From Glossina fuscipes (taxonomy: Eukaryota > Arthropoda > Insecta > Diptera > Glossinidae): a DNA stretch of 64,000 nt. Location: positions 32,778,926-32,842,925 of the forward strand of contig NW_023998416.1 in the NCBI RefSeq assembly GCF_014805625.2, given 5' to 3'. Made by a program: the position numbers and the translations under genes. This document shows, piece after piece, positions 1 through 13,179 of the stretch. Positions within the stretch are counted from its first letter, which is position 1. Each line of letters begins with the position of its first letter. The notes below the pieces were generated by a model. It saw only the letters and a program-made list of their open reading frames with translations. It searched no databases and was not told where the DNA came from.

Positions 1-888
1 GTCTCTCCATCTCCCACCAGCATCTTTTCTCAATAACGCGCCGAATGCTCAACCAATTTTTGTGCATGTAAAGCAGACTGTAGGTTACTGTCTTCAACTA
101 ATAAGCCAGTTTTGCTTATTAAAAAGTGTTAAAGATATTTAGATTTACAGTTTGGACCGTCACCACCGAGAATGGTGAAGAAGCACCCTTTCCGTGGATA
201 TGGTTACCTGAAGATTGCATACACGATAGTCGTTATATAAAAATAAAATGGCCCATAAAGTGGCCACAGGAGTACCTCGTATCACAAAATGTGTTAACGA
301 TAAATTCGGGCTACAGTCGCAAGTCCGCCCATTGCCATTCTGCTGTTGCTGGCATACAAACTTTATGAAGTCCATTCGCAACTGCTCTTTTACCTGAACT
401 ACTTCTATTATTGATGACAAAGTCATTAATTAACGGACGCGCACATGAGCTGGCCTTGACTGAATGCCGATTGTGATAAATTATTCAGATAATTTACAAA
501 CATTACTAAAACGTGTCCATATGGTTTCATAATAAATCATAAATCTTAGCAAATTGAATGAAATAAAACAATCGTCACGAGTTAACGTTTGATATGAGTT
601 TTGAGTAAATATAAGACTATTAAGATATTAAGTCTAGAATGATGTTTCTGATGACGACGATAAATTTAGCTACAGAATTATACATTGTTTTGCCATTTTC
701 TCTGTTAATTCGCCGCATACGTGATGAAAACGATGCCATTCTGTCTTTCACACCCAAAAGAGGCACTTTCGGGAAAGAGATATTGGAAGAAGCAGAACGA
801 GGAAGAATACGCGAAGATGACTGAACATATTTATAGTTGTGGAATTGCAGGCTAATAGAAAAAATAGTAAAAATTTTTTTTTTTTTTT
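1..888. other. Non-coding stretch, no gene recognised
   Basis: AT-rich sequence. The two short open frames overlapping on opposite strands near 160-426 have no recognisable motif and no exon-like boundaries. A run of about 15 T (874-888) leads directly into the SINE-like element that follows. Confidence 0.6.
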
Positions 889-1070
889 GTCCGCCTGAGT
901 GGTCGAGGGCGAAGAATCTCGACAAGCAACTCAATGGTCGTGGGTTCGAATCTCAAGTGCGCTAGAGTTTTTAATATAAACCGATAGATAGGTAGATAGA
1001 TTCTAGTGCTTTAAGAGTTTGGTCTTAGAATTTATTTTTCTGGCGAAATTAATAATAATAATAATAATAA
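889..1070 (+). mobile_element. tRNA-headed SINE-like element with LINE-type tail
   Basis: The head (about 889-960) carries a canonical RNA polymerase III B box (GGTTCGAATC, 943-952) and an A-box-like stretch around 892-902 (GCCTGAGTGG), with the spacing of a leucine/serine-type tRNA. The acceptor arms do not pair and one T-stem pair is broken, so it is not a working tRNA. A non-tRNA body follows, with the blocks CCGATAG, CTAGTGCT and TCTTAGAATTTATTT, and the element ends in an (AAT)n run at about 1050-1070. The same blocks in the same order form the 3' end of the LINE at 46,131-46,660. Flanking target duplications are not clear; A/T-rich sequence on both sides hides them. Confidence 0.6.
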
Positions 1071-1274
1071 AAAAATTATTTGCAAACGTGTCTATAACAC
1101 ATTCCGAAAGTTCATAAGTCTTTTTCTCGAAACATGATCTTTCAATGCAACATGATCTTTCAGAGCAACAACTAAATTGTCCGTTTTTTTTGCTCGAGTT
1201 TTTACGACATCTTAAAATGATGTATTATAGTGAAGCGCGTAGGGATTTGCGATAATTTATTTCGAAAATTTTCA

Positions 1275-1580
1275 TACCCAACACCACGTGCGCGCAACGA
1301 AGGTCTTGAGATGGGCCCATCTTTTATTATATCGAACCATTCAGAAAGTGAATCTGAAGCGATCTAAGCTGTCCTGTCTGTCTGCCCGTTTGGTTTTCCT
1401 GGTTTCAAACTTTAGGCCGCAACTTTTGAGATATTCTAGTAACGTGTTTTGTTGCACGGACGAAGGCTATTGCAAACTTTTCGGATCGGACCACTATTTC
1501 AACCACTTTCAATTTAAAGGCACTTTTCGAAAACTTGTTATATGTAGCTATTTAAGGGTGGGACGTGGCTCTTATTAATA
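1275..1580 (+). repeat. Interspersed repeat family A, copy 1
   Basis: The copy begins with TACCCAACACCAC and contains the family blocks: a CTGTCTGTCTGCCC stretch, AGGCCGCAA.TTTTGAGATAT, CACGGACGAAGGCTATTG, TCGGATCGGACCACT and ATGTAGCTATTTAAGGGTGGGACGTGG. Open frames inside it are repeat-borne and degenerate. Confidence 0.7.
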
Positions 1581-2592
1581 AAAAATTCTCTTTTTGGTCA
1601 CAAATTTTTTTTCTCAATACTGAGACATGTGCTGAATAGTCTCATCGAATATTATTAATGTATCGCCCATTCTTCAGTCCCAGAGAGATTGTCAAAAAAA
1701 TGTTTTGTTAAACTGTTGCATTGGTTTGACATAAGGTTTGAAAAAATGGCTTAAGCTTATCCGCAAGCATACAAGCAAAAGTTTAAAAAGAGTCTCGAAA
1801 ATATTTCAAATTTTAGTGTACTTTTATTAATATTTAATGGTATGAAGCAAACCGGGGAGATGAAAAGGTCATCGTCATCATCTTAAACGATCGGTTAAAG
1901 GACACAACAAAATGCTGTACGATAATATAACGTTTTCCGATTTTTACACTAAATTTGCCGTAGAATAGAAGTATTTTACTGAGGGGTTCGCTTATTGAGC
2001 GAATTAAGTGAGGGAGATCTAAAATCGTAGTAAACTATCAAGTTTCTTGTTTTTTAGATTGGCGCGAAATGAATAATTGCCTTCTAGAACGTAATCAATA
2101 TTGCATTTTTATTCTTCTTATCTTATCAGTGCTAATCAATTAGAGAATATTTTTTTGTTGGTTGGCGGTAAGGACTTTTGCATACCCTACACAATAAGTC
2201 CATTTCCGCATTTTCTTATCTCCTCAGGCTTAAAAATTTGACTTTTCAAGAACTATTTCCATTTTGTAGGCAGTTTAGTGGAATGATTCGATTTTCATAA
2301 TAGAATAAGCGAATTGAATGTCTAGTAAAAAATCGGATTGTCTGAGTTTATCCGGCTTTAGGAATTTTCAATAGTTCATAAATTTAGTAGTTTCCGACAT
2401 TGTTTCATGGGGAAGGAATTTTCGAAGGCGTAGAATGGCAGACTTATTACATGCTCGCATAAAAAACTGTATTGTTTGTCAGATAGGGAGTAACAGATAT
2501 TGAGTATGGGCAAGAAAGACTTTGGAGACAATTTTGTAGCTAGTAATAAGCACGAGCTCATCATCCTGAATACGTAATATAACCAATCACTG

Positions 2593-2865
2593 TACCCTAC
2601 GCCACTTGCGGCACAAGGGTGTGTTAAGTTTGTGCAGATATACGCACTACCCAGAAGAACTTGAGATCCTATCGATTCAAAATCACCCTTTATACCTATC
2701 TGAACTTGTCCATCTGGTTTTTTTTGTCCAATTTGTAGTACGCAATTTTTGAAATATTATGATGAAATCTGGCACACCTACGTGTTTTGGCCTAAGGATG
2801 GACGCATTTGAAAATTTCTCCCATCGGGGCACTTTGACGATCACTTCCCATCGTTCGATGGATGA
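2593..2865 (+). repeat. Interspersed repeat family A, copy 2
   Basis: It starts with TACCCTACGCCACTTGCGGCA and contains CCCAGAAGAACTTGAGAT, GCAATTTTTGAAATATT and ATGAAATCTGGCACACCTACG, the same blocks in the same order as the other family A copies. The 3' half is lost. Confidence 0.7.
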
Positions 2866-3456
2866 CTATTTTAAAGAAGGTGTACGGAAGGTATGGGGTA
2901 TTTAATGGTGGGCTGTATTCCCCTATAGTATTTTCACTCGTTTTGTTATTTCAAGGCCTGCCCATTAGTCAATCGACTATATTGGATTCGTTTGCGGATA
3001 TGAAACGCTCACATTCAAACTTGATCTGCGTAGGGAAGCATACAACAAGTATCCCATTTCAATCTCAATGGGCAGTAAAAAGTCGAACGACAGTAAGAAT
3101 TCCAGCAAGAAAGTTTAGACGTTTGGTTGGCAGACATCACTAAATCGATGCCATCATTAGGAATAGAATCACCGGTTTATGGTTCTCGAAATTGAGTAAA
3201 CTCTATAGTTTTGGACTATGCACTCGCTATAACGAGTAGGGAGTTTACAGCTATCGACGAAGTATCTGTTTGCCTTAACTTATTCGACATCGAGAATCAA
3301 AACTAGGCTACAGAGTGTATTTTATACATTGTCTAAAATATAATTTCGATGTTTACAGACGACGCACTTTCTTCAAAGCAAGAATATGAACACGTGACCA
3401 AACGGTAACGGTTTAACAAAGTGATCAAACAAATGAAGGAGTATTGTTTTACTTAC

Positions 3457-3674
3457 CCTCTTAAATGAACTTCAAAATCTTCGAATCGTTCAATTTTCGG
3501 AGGTATATGTTTTTCTGGCATTCTGACCAAAGTCCTTACTGTCACTGAATGGAAACCAATAAATTCTGAATCTGGAGGCTTAGGTGGAGTGAGAGTTGAA
3601 GCAGCTCGTTGTGTTGAAACCAATTTAGAATAAATTGGCAATAATAGTATAGATGAGATAATACCTTGATTCAC
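3457..3674 (-). CDS. Candidate coding exon, gene unknown
   Basis: An open minus-strand frame of about 72 codons starts with ATG at 3672-3674 and runs to a strong splice donor (AGAGG|GTAAGT, gt at 3455-3456). The C-terminal half (PPDSEFIGFHSVTVRTLV and MPEKHIPPKIERFEDFEV) has mixed charged and hydrophobic composition and looks coding, unlike the repeats around it. The exon could be the first coding exon (a GA/CT microsatellite would then lie in the 5' region) or an internal exon starting nearer 3610. The rest of the gene would lie to the left, outside the window or hidden in its first 3.4 kb, where I find no partner exon. I do not recognise the protein. Confidence 0.45.
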
Positions 3675-3735
3675 TATTCATAGAGAGAAAGAAAAAAAAT
3701 GAATACGAGAACCAAAGGGAAAGAGAAATAAAGAA

Positions 3736-3739
<4 letters not shown>

Positions 3740-3811
<72 letters not shown>
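3740..3811. repeat. (GA)n microsatellite
   Basis: About 72 bases of almost pure GA dinucleotide with single interruptions (AAAGA near 3786). It makes long spurious Ser-Leu open frames on the minus strand, which are not genes. Confidence 0.95.
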
Positions 3812-4554
3812 GGAAAGAGGGGCAAAACACTGAGTATAGAAATGAGAACATATAAAAAAAAATGCTTGCACTTCTTCAACTATTTAATGTCAATTCTTTT
3901 TCAAGGTGAAGTTTTTCAAGAACTTCAATTAACACAAACTCACACAAAATTTACTGACTTTACAATTTTCTAAAATTTTATTATTAATATTTATTTATTT
4001 ATTTTTTTTGTTCAAGTTTAGCTTTTACAACGTTTAACGTTCCATATTTTTACAACAATATTTCCGCGTTTTGCGCTTTCAAGTTTACTGTCTTTTCAAT
4101 TTAGTTGAAAATCAGAAAAAGAAAAAAAACACAAAAACGACACTACTATAAACTATATACTAATAAGAAGCGATAACACAATGCTCTTAATGGGCACTCT
4201 CCAGCGTCTATGTAGGTCGTTATTCGTCAATTTTAAGCTTCTGTTTGTGCACATTAGGTGTTTGGGCTCTTTTATTCTATGCAATATACAAAGAATAAAG
4301 TGACAATGTCATTGAGATAAACATGCACGTATGTGCAGTGAAAAGTATACGCGCATATTTCGAGAAAGTGTATATATGTACGTCATTTTTTGTTTATTTA
4401 TTAAACAAAGCTTAGCTGCAACTTTAATTATCAGCTGAATTGTAAAGAACTTAATAAAATCTTTAAAACTGAAACTCAACACAAATTGTTGGAATTACAT
4501 TAAAAATATGAAAATGTGAATAGAAAAAAAAGGGAAATTAAATAAGAAAATTAT
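3812..4554. other. AT-rich non-coding stretch
   Basis: I see no ORF of note, no repeat unit shared with other parts of the window, and no RNA gene. Confidence 0.6.
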
Positions 4555-5130
4555 TTACGGCTACGGCCGAATATGTTATACCCATCGCTGCTATTTTAAA
4601 AAAGACTAAAATAAGGGAAAAAAACAAACTTTCGTAGTCTATAAGGTTGGGCGGGCGTGGCTGATATTTTCTATTTTTGAGGGATAATGCGGACATTCCG
4701 TATATATACATTTATATACCCATTTTTGAGATCATTTTACCACAGCGATTAAGAGACAGACTGACATGCACATCAAGAGCGTTTCAGTGCGCAATATTAT
4801 GTAGAATTTCTAAGACTCTCTTAAGTTTTTTTCTTATTCTATAATATTAAGTAGGCATGGCCGATTTGTTCGATTTTATTTGTACAGCTCTACCTCAGAT
4901 TACGTTTTACGGTGGACGCGTCTTTTGACCTATTCGGCCAAATTTCCACTCGTGTACCTGCGTGGAAGAACTTCAATTGTCGCTGTTAAGTTTGAAACAG
5001 ATGAACAGTCGCTTTTTGGAATCAGGAAAATGGTCCCCACCAGATTTAGAATTTGGTGCTCATTAAGAATATACACACTTTTTGAAGTCCTTGAAGCTCT
5101 CTTCTGGGTGTTCCAAATATTTTGAGAAAA
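4555..5130 (+). repeat. Interspersed repeat family B, copy 1
   Basis: It begins at GGCTACGGCCGAATATG followed by TATACCCATCGCTGCTATTTTAAAA, contains GGGCGGGCGTGGCTGATATTTT and ends near AGCTCTCTTCTGGGTGTTCCAAA. These blocks recur in the same order in the other B copies. Confidence 0.65.
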
Positions 5131-8100
5131 TGAATATTCCTTTCTTCTTTTCAGTGATAGGTCGGTATCGTATTATCGCCATTTATAGTAAGATTCTAAA
5201 GGAGCTTTTAATAAATATATTTCAGGAATTGTGCGGAATAATACTTTCCCATTATTGAAACTCGGTTAAAAGACAAGAACAGATATGAAAGCGTTACCGC
5301 TCCATGTTTTGAGTACACCTTCACACAATTTACTAATATAGTGTGAAAAATTTTGGTTTGCTCTTCACAAAGACGGAATAGTTATTTATTTTTTTAGATT
5401 ACTCTACAGTAGACGAACTTTAATTAAGGACTATGACTACATGTTCGATTTGAATTTATTCATTTTGGTTTTAATCATTGAGCACATGTCCATATGTGTG
5501 ACTGAATGTGAATGTTTTGAATAGTGTTCACATTAATATTATAGTAAGAACGAAAGAAACCATTTCAACGAGTCATCTGGCAAAAACGTTCTCTGTTAGT
5601 TTCATTGGAAAGTTTGGCGACATTTTTTGTAGCCATCTTAGAAGGAATATATTGGACTTGAAAAAATATATTTGCTACAATGATATATATGTCGAAGACC
5701 CCATAAATCTGCATCCTATAGTGAGTCAGAATAACTCGTGGCTGATTGGTATTTTGAAGCGACCGCTTGTGTAGCATGAGTGCAATCATCAAATAATAAT
5801 GACCTTGAATGCGATTGACTGTTGATTATTTCTTCATTCTATCACCACAGTGAACAAGTGCAAGCCATTTAAAAGAAGAAGGCATGGAGACTACGAAATA
5901 GATCATTTCAAGTAACTCCTGAAGAAATAGTGAAATGCATATATGTAGGTTTGCCGATTGTAGGATGTGGATTAAGAATACGTCTGCGTAAAAACTGAAG
6001 AAGCCTAAAGATCTTTTATATAATATATATAGGTATATGATGTCGGCTATGACTTTGCACACCGCAAAACAGGTTTGAAAACAAGATATAAATAGTCCAA
6101 CAAATCCTATGGTATAGTATATACAGTTATGGACAGGTGAGCAGTACGCAATGCATCATTGAAATAATTACTAAAAGAACTATAAAAAAAACACAAATGA
6201 AAGGATGGAATTTTACTTTCAAATATTGTGCAAACTATGTTAAAAATATTTGAAAAGCCAACCATAATGATATACATAAAGTATATTTACATATACATAA
6301 ACATGCATGCAGCATAAAATTTCCTCTTTCAGAAAACGTAATAATAGTAAGAAATTAGTTTTTCATACTCTCCTTGTGGTACAGTTTATATTCAGTTTAT
6401 GGGTATGTATGTAACATCCAGAAGAACTCAACGTTAAATCTATCTAAGCTTGTCTGGCCGGCTGTTCTTTTGATGTCTGTGTAATTTTTTATATTAAACT
6501 ACTATTATGAACAAGTTTTCATCACAAACAAATTAAGAATTAGGCCTTGTTGGCATATCTCTGTAGTAAAACTTGCCCTACACATGAGCACAAGATCTTG
6601 GAGTACAGCATAAGACATTACCCTCCTTCCTCCGATTACCATTTGTTTTGCTTTCTGTAGATGGCGTAAGGTTTCTATCAGACAAGAGGGTAGGAGGCAT
6701 TAATTGAAAATAGCGGCAAAATTCATTTAAAATAAAAGAAAAATGTACTTAAACTTAGCAAATAAACAAGGCAGGAAGATTTTTTATATTTAATATTAAT
6801 ATCTTGTAGGTGTGTGAACCGTAGCCATCAATCATATTATGTATGAAGGTAGTGAGTGAGCTCACTTCTGCACAAAAAACACGACAGATGTGTTCTACTT
6901 AACTGAATGCGAGCCAATGCACATATATTTGTATAATTCTGAACACGTACACGCGTATATATAGTATTTAATTATCTACAGGAACGAGTGAATAAAAATG
7001 TTATAAAATAAGAAAACGACAGTTGGACGATTGACCCACACGATTATGTTGTCGTTTGCAACACTTTTAAATACTTTTCATAATTCGCAATATTTTTTGT
7101 GAATTATTCTTAAAGACAGCAAATGGCTGATATATGAAATGGGATGCGGTATACGCACTTGGTTTTTATAATTCTTTAAGGGTTTTTTTTCGATGAATTT
7201 TGTGTATGAAAAATCATATATTAATTATACTGTCTTGTTTTAGAGGCGCCACATTTTCGTTTCTTCTTTTTGATGTAAATTTGTCTTTTGATTCTCTTAG
7301 GATTTCGCGCAAGTTTCAACAACCGTTGCGGACTTTAAATTTATTAAAATTCGCCTCCTAACTAATTCTTCCTGCCATCGCCAATCCACCTTCCCGATAA
7401 GTGCACAACTGAACGTCTGGCAAAGGTACGCGAACTCCTCTGGTACATTTTTCATAGCGATGCTATGTTATAAGCGTACAAAAAACTTGAGAATAAAAAA
7501 AATTCGTTCGGCTGGAGTTTTTTTCAATCGGTTGAATTTTTCAATTTCATAATACACCCAGGCATTCTACGGCCAGCCTATTATAGCTAGGTTGTGGTTG
7601 GGTGTCGTGAATAAATGTGCCTTAAGTCTAGGGTCAAGATATAACGTCTAACGGCGATGACGATGATGATTCTCTTGGGTATTATTGCTTGTTCCCTAAG
7701 CCATTTCGAACGTTATAAAGGGTTTCCTTGTAGCATCTCGTGCAATCTCGTAGAAATGTCCGATTAAATGATTTCGTCCCTTTTTACCGACAATATTAAC
7801 GCTGTATTAACACGTTCGTGCTGCGCAGTGATTTCATTGTTATGCATTTATTTTCCAAAGCAGCGAATTTGACACATTGGAAACTCTTTCACGTAAATTG
7901 CTGGTGAAAGTAAGACAAATTGGTCGAAGGACATGACCGCAATGAAGCATAATTTGAGATAAAAATGTTTAAGTACATTCCATGCATGGTCTTACAGCAT
8001 CTGTACAAAAATGGAGTAAATCGGTCATGCCTACTTAAAGTTATAAGTGAATTTTTCACGTTTCTGATGGTTTCTGCTTACTACTCACAAGACACACAAT

Positions 8101-8439
8101 AGAGAATGTTACAAATTATTTTGTATATTCTTCGCATGCGGCTGTATTATGTGTTAATTATACAATAAAAATAGTGGACCTCGCAAAGTAAATTACCGCG
8201 GGTTGCATGAAAGTGATGGGTAAGGGAGATTCGGTCGTGTCCGATTATAATTTCCTTACTTATTCAATTAAGCTGCAATTTACATTTCGGCAGAAGTCGT
8301 ATTATGAAATGAAATTTGAGCAATTTCTTACGACTCCAATAAGTGTGAGCCATTAATTTGGGACCAATATTCAATTAATGAATTAAAGTTATTTGTGAAC
8401 CAAACAAGAAGCAATGGACACAAGTAAGAAAATTATATT
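5131..8439. other. Non-coding stretch with repeat fragments
   Basis: Mostly unique AT-rich DNA. A short family A fragment (CCAGAAGAACTCAAC through AAGCTTGTCTGGCCGGCTG) lies at about 6418-6465. A palindromic family B end (GATTCGGTCGTGTCCGATTA) lies at about 8229-8248. Several 75-90 codon open frames (5508-5792, 5826-6062) lack splice sites, motifs or coding-like composition. Confidence 0.5.
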
Positions 8440-9205
8440 CGATCGGGATCGAATCTTTTGTACCCATGACAGTTATCCTAAAAAAGACAAAAGAAGTGAA
8501 AGAACAAAATTTTTATGCTCTATTATAGGGAGTGGGCGCGGCTGATTTCTTCTATTTTCAAAATAAAGGATTTTGCCGTATAGGCACGTAGGCGTTTGTC
8601 GGTGTGTGCTCTGGAAAGTTTAGGTCAATTCCAAATTCTTGTTCAAACAGACAGATGGGCAGACGAACAGACGGACATGTTCAAGTGCATTCCAAATTTG
8701 AAACTGCCTAAGAATTTGTATACTTTATGGGATTTTTGAAGCTGTTGCCTGCGCGTTATATTGTATAACAATTAAATTTTGATATATATATAATATTGGG
8801 TAGGCGGTCATAGAATGTGCGTTCAAATTTTTATACATTCACTGGCTATAGTATATGAGTAATGAGCAAACAACCAATTTTTTATTACTTTCGAAAAGCG
8901 GAGATGTTCTTAGCTTATGGGGTACTCTAGGCGTGCCCTTCCACCGATTTGGCCTATCTTCAATACCAGTCTGCGTGCTTCTTCCAATGGTTCTGCCAAT
9001 TCTGCTTCATTTTTACTGCCAAGAGAAAGTTTACAGCACACATGGGCGCACAGACGCACAGGCGGACAAGCTTAAATCGATTTAGAATTTGCTGTTGATC
9101 AAGAATATATATACTTTGTGGGGTCTCTGATGCTTCCTTCTGGGAGTTGCAAACGTTTCAACAAAGTAAACATACCCCTCATCCTTCGGGGATGGATATA
9201 AAAAA
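8440..9205 (+). repeat. Interspersed repeat family B, two tandem copies
   Basis: The first unit (about 8440-8760) starts with the near-palindrome ATTCGATCGGGATCGAAT and contains GGGAGTGGGCGCGGCTGAT and CAGACGGACATGTTCAAG. A second unit (about 8790-9205) contains the later blocks and ends with CCCCTCATCCTTCGGGGATGG followed by ATATAAAAA, the typical 3' end of the family. Confidence 0.65.
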
Positions 9206-9660
9206 GGCAGGGACACGTACAACCCTGGCATGCTCGTTATAAAATGATTTTCTTATCACATGTATTGAGTCCGACACTCAAATTTTTGCATACAACTTTA
9301 AGCGGGGTAAACAATTCACAGGTACAATTACATTGACTAAGTTTTATAAAACGATCATTCCTTGACGGGCGAATAGCAAAATCGAAATTAATTTCATTCA
9401 ACAAGTCTGGCGAACCAATAATACCACTTATCAATTTTTGCGAAAACGCTGATACCTACAATGAACCTACGCTTCTCAAGTGAAGGTAAAGCTGTTGATA
9501 GTGATGTGTTTTCATAAGGTGGTAATGAAGCATTACGGTTCTGTCTTCTCTAAAGTCTCCTCGCATGTTCGCGTCTCCCGTCCCGTCCTACGCTTTACTT
9601 TGAAGAGTTTCTTTTAAGGAAGAATTGTTTTAAAGATGTGGAGAATATGGAAACGAGTCG

Positions 9661-9775
9661 ATTATTATTATTATTATTATTATTGTAATTGAATTGAGCC
9701 AACAAAATCAATTCAAAGACTAAAGTCTTGAAGCACTAGCATCTGGGCTATCGGCTTTGAAGAGGATTGATTCCA
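9661..9775 (-). mobile_element. LINE/SINE 3' tail, third copy
   Basis: Read on the minus strand this has AGCCGATAGCCCAGATG, CTAGTGCTTCAAGACT, TAGTCTTTGAATTGATTTTG and then (AAT)n, which appears on the plus strand as the (ATT)n run at 9661-9689. The order and wording match the 3' tails of the element at 889-1070 and the LINE at 46,131-46,660. The 5' extent of the copy is unclear; no tRNA-like head is evident upstream. Confidence 0.55.
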
Positions 9776-9949
9776 AGAAACCTCACTAAGCTTACTACTT
9801 ACTATCGGAAACAGTTTGCCTACTACTCCGACTAGAATTAACTCCAAGTCTGCTACGCGATCGGATTGCAAATTTGCTTTCGATCTTATAATTGCGAAAA
9901 CCGCTACGAAAATTCTACTTTTTATATATAGTATGAAAAATCCATTCAT

Positions 9950-12900
9950 TCATTCATTTTCAAAGTGTAGAGAACGAATACAAGGCAACAGGTTCTCATA
10001 AACAATAATACTTTATCTTAAATTTTGAATGGATTAGTGTTTGTATTTGTTGTGCGAGTGGGTGAGTTCAAATAGGCTCACAAAGAATTGAATGAATTGC
10101 TTAATAAATAAACCGAAAACATCATGTAATATAACAATTTGCCGTACAGAACTGAATTGTTTCAAGCACAAGAGAATACAATAATTATTTTAATTATTTT
10201 TGGTAAAATTTGCGATTGGCTGCCTAACATATATTCATATGTAAATTATAATTTTTCATCTGAACATTAGTTTGCAATTAAAAAAACGTGTAAGTAAATT
10301 AAAGAACATTTGAAAAAAACAAAACAACAAAATACGGGTGCATATGTAAATTAAAAATTCGAAATTGATTTTTTCTTAAGATTTTGTTATATTCTGTAAA
10401 ACATGAAATTTTTTACAAGAGAACGTTGTTTACTAATACGCAAAGTGTCCCATTTGAATATTGAAAACATTTGTTCTAAAATCCTAAGCAAGTGATATCG
10501 CTGTAAACAAATCAAATCAATGGCTAGCTGCCATAAGAAAAATTGATGAGAAAGCAACATAATAGAAATATTTTCTTTATTTAGTCACATTTAACGAAAC
10601 GAAAAACAAATGCCTTTGTGAAAATAACCCCAAACATACTTGAATAGATGAGATTGACTTTTATATTAATTTTTACAAATATTTTTTTTTTTTTTTAATC
10701 TATGCCAGGTTTGTTGATTTATGTGTGACATGGTTTCTTAAACGCACTTTGTTAGAGCGTCTGGTAAAAGCGGAAATCGGATTGAAAGCGTCATCGCTCG
10801 GTCCACCTAGTCATCATGAGCTAAGGTTGCTGAACTATTAGAAATGACTTTTAATCTCATGGCACACACACACTGACACATTTTCAAGGATACTTTGAGA
10901 AATATCTGGGGATGAGCAGGGAGAACAAGAAAGATGTTCTATTGGGTTTGAAGAGACAGTGGGAATGGTTAAGTTAACCTAGACTTTTATACCCTTGTAT
11001 CCTTATTTCCAAATATTTACGGAAATGATTTCTTTAAGAGATAACGACCCTGCAACAGCCTAAAAAAGTCGTTTGTTAACAAACTTTCGTTTGGAGGGAA
11101 GGAAAGGTGATAGCTTAATAATATTTGGAAAGGTACTTGGGCCTGTATATTAGTAAAATAAAAAGAGAAGAACTAAAAGCTCATACCCTGTTATATTTTG
11201 GTTGGGCGCGGTGTACGTTTTATAGTATAAGTAACATGGAAAAAATCGGAAATATATACCACACAATATTTCAGAGAATGTTCTTCTAAAGATACCGTAA
11301 AGAATTCGAGTGAAAAAAATCGTGTGTGTTAAGCTACCTAACGTTTTGAAAAATGATATTTCGAGAGAAACGCCGAGCAGAGGTGTCTGCTACACGGATA
11401 TTGCCACTCAATTTTGTTCGAAAAATTAAATGCTTGGCATCTTGGAATGTTGGCACACCCACAATGGTCATTCTTGGGTTTATTTAGGGCGTTATTTACT
11501 GTGACGAAAAATAAACTGTTTTGTTGAACAATTTACAGTGGTCTGATCCTTTAGTCAAAGTACAGTTAGTAACAAAAGATTTGTTGACAATTTTATTTGA
11601 ATTTTTCACGCAGCCATTACAGCTTAGTTTATTTATGCGGCAGACCGACTTTATTGAATTTTAAATTGAATGTATGTTAATAAACAAAAGAATTTTAAAA
11701 ATTTTAAATTCATTTTTCTAAAAGTTTAATGGCATTCTCCCTGACCAGAAATTAAGTGCAAACGTTGAACGGTTTTATATTTTATACCATCTTCGTCTAA
11801 CATTTAGAAAGCTTTAACAAATCCTAATGCATTGCACAGATTCTCTAACGTTTGCACTTTGTTCTTGTTGTTTCTTTAGCGAAACTAAAGAAAATGAAAC
11901 TTTGAATCAACATCGCGGATTTTCCTCTGTTAGCGTGGCGTGATATCGAGTGATTTCAACCGATTTTTCAAAATCGATCGCGTCGATACCAGCGATATTT
12001 TGCCGATGCTAATAAGGTCTCTATCAATCGAAGATTCTTGCATTCTTAATCTTTAATTGGCTTAATTATGTGATAGACCAGCCCATTGTCAATAAAACTA
12101 TGCTCTAAACATGTCGGAAACTGAAATACACATGTTTGAAGCGAAAATGGATGCAGCTTTTTTGCTCAGTTTTTCACTCATTTTAAAACCGGATGAAATC
12201 CTCTTCTTCCGTAGAAAAGTAAGCAAACATGCCTTATAAGCATAGCCACAAAATATACCGGCGTGAACTTGGCTGTACATGTAAGTCAATCAGCTATTTT
12301 CAAAGGAGAAAATTACCCTGAATAAGCCTTCGCGACTTGCATCGAAAAGTTTTACTATTTTTCGATCACAATAATATTAACATCATTTTCAACCTCCATT
12401 GTTTCCAATGTAATTTCTATAGTAAGAGTATAGATTGTTTTGTTTTGGTTGGTTGGTTTTCAAAACACTTGCAAGTAAAAACAATATATCCAAGCAAGAT
12501 CGATCATTAGACACCGTACATTACTTCGCCTAAAACAATTCATTTATTTTCATGACAAAATACCAACAATTATCTTCTCTTTCCAGGTAAAGGCATACTT
12601 TTCAAGGGAGCTCTTATGTAAGAGGAGCCCCAAAATATGAACTGATAGGATTCACATTTAGCAAAATTAGTTTTTTTTGTCAAAGATACTCTTCCTATTA
12701 ACTTATTTTTGTCGCAAGGCATTAAAATTATACTTTACTACCCTACAAAAGCTTACTTCTTATAAGCGCTCCTATGTGGGGGTGTGATCCGTCAAAGCAG
12801 CCAAATACTATGTAATGAATTTCCATGTCAAATTTTTGTAATGGATCAATTTTTATCATCAAAACTTTTTTAAAAGGCTTGCCTTTCATCAGAGCACTTA

Positions 12901-13179
12901 TACGAAGCGGGAAATATGATTGAAAATTGACTTAGTTTATCCTTATGTCAAATTACTATCATGAACTAATTCTGACTGTGAAAAATTAAGAATTAGACAG
13001 TTTTGCCATATATATAAACAGTTCTCTTTTGACAGAACGATTATATAAGAAGGAATTCAAAACATCGGCCCATCCGATCTCAATTTTTCACATCAATTTA
13101 CTATATCGATATATTATTATTTGGCGAGTTTTGTTGAAAAATTTTGATGTAATTTATTTTGTGACTAATGCCGATTAAA
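9950..13179. other. Non-coding stretch, nothing recognised
   Basis: AT-rich unique sequence with simple runs, for example (T)14 at 10,683-10,696. A 63-codon minus-strand frame at 12,098-12,289 has no supporting features. Confidence 0.5.

Noticed and set aside
889..960. A functional leucine or serine tRNA gene
   Set aside because: The B box is perfect, but the acceptor arms do not pair, the T stem has a mismatch, and no anticodon arm can be drawn. A tRNA-derived SINE head explains it better.
3625..3879. Long minus-strand open frames rich in Ser-Leu
   Set aside because: They are the translation of the (GA)n microsatellite in two frames.
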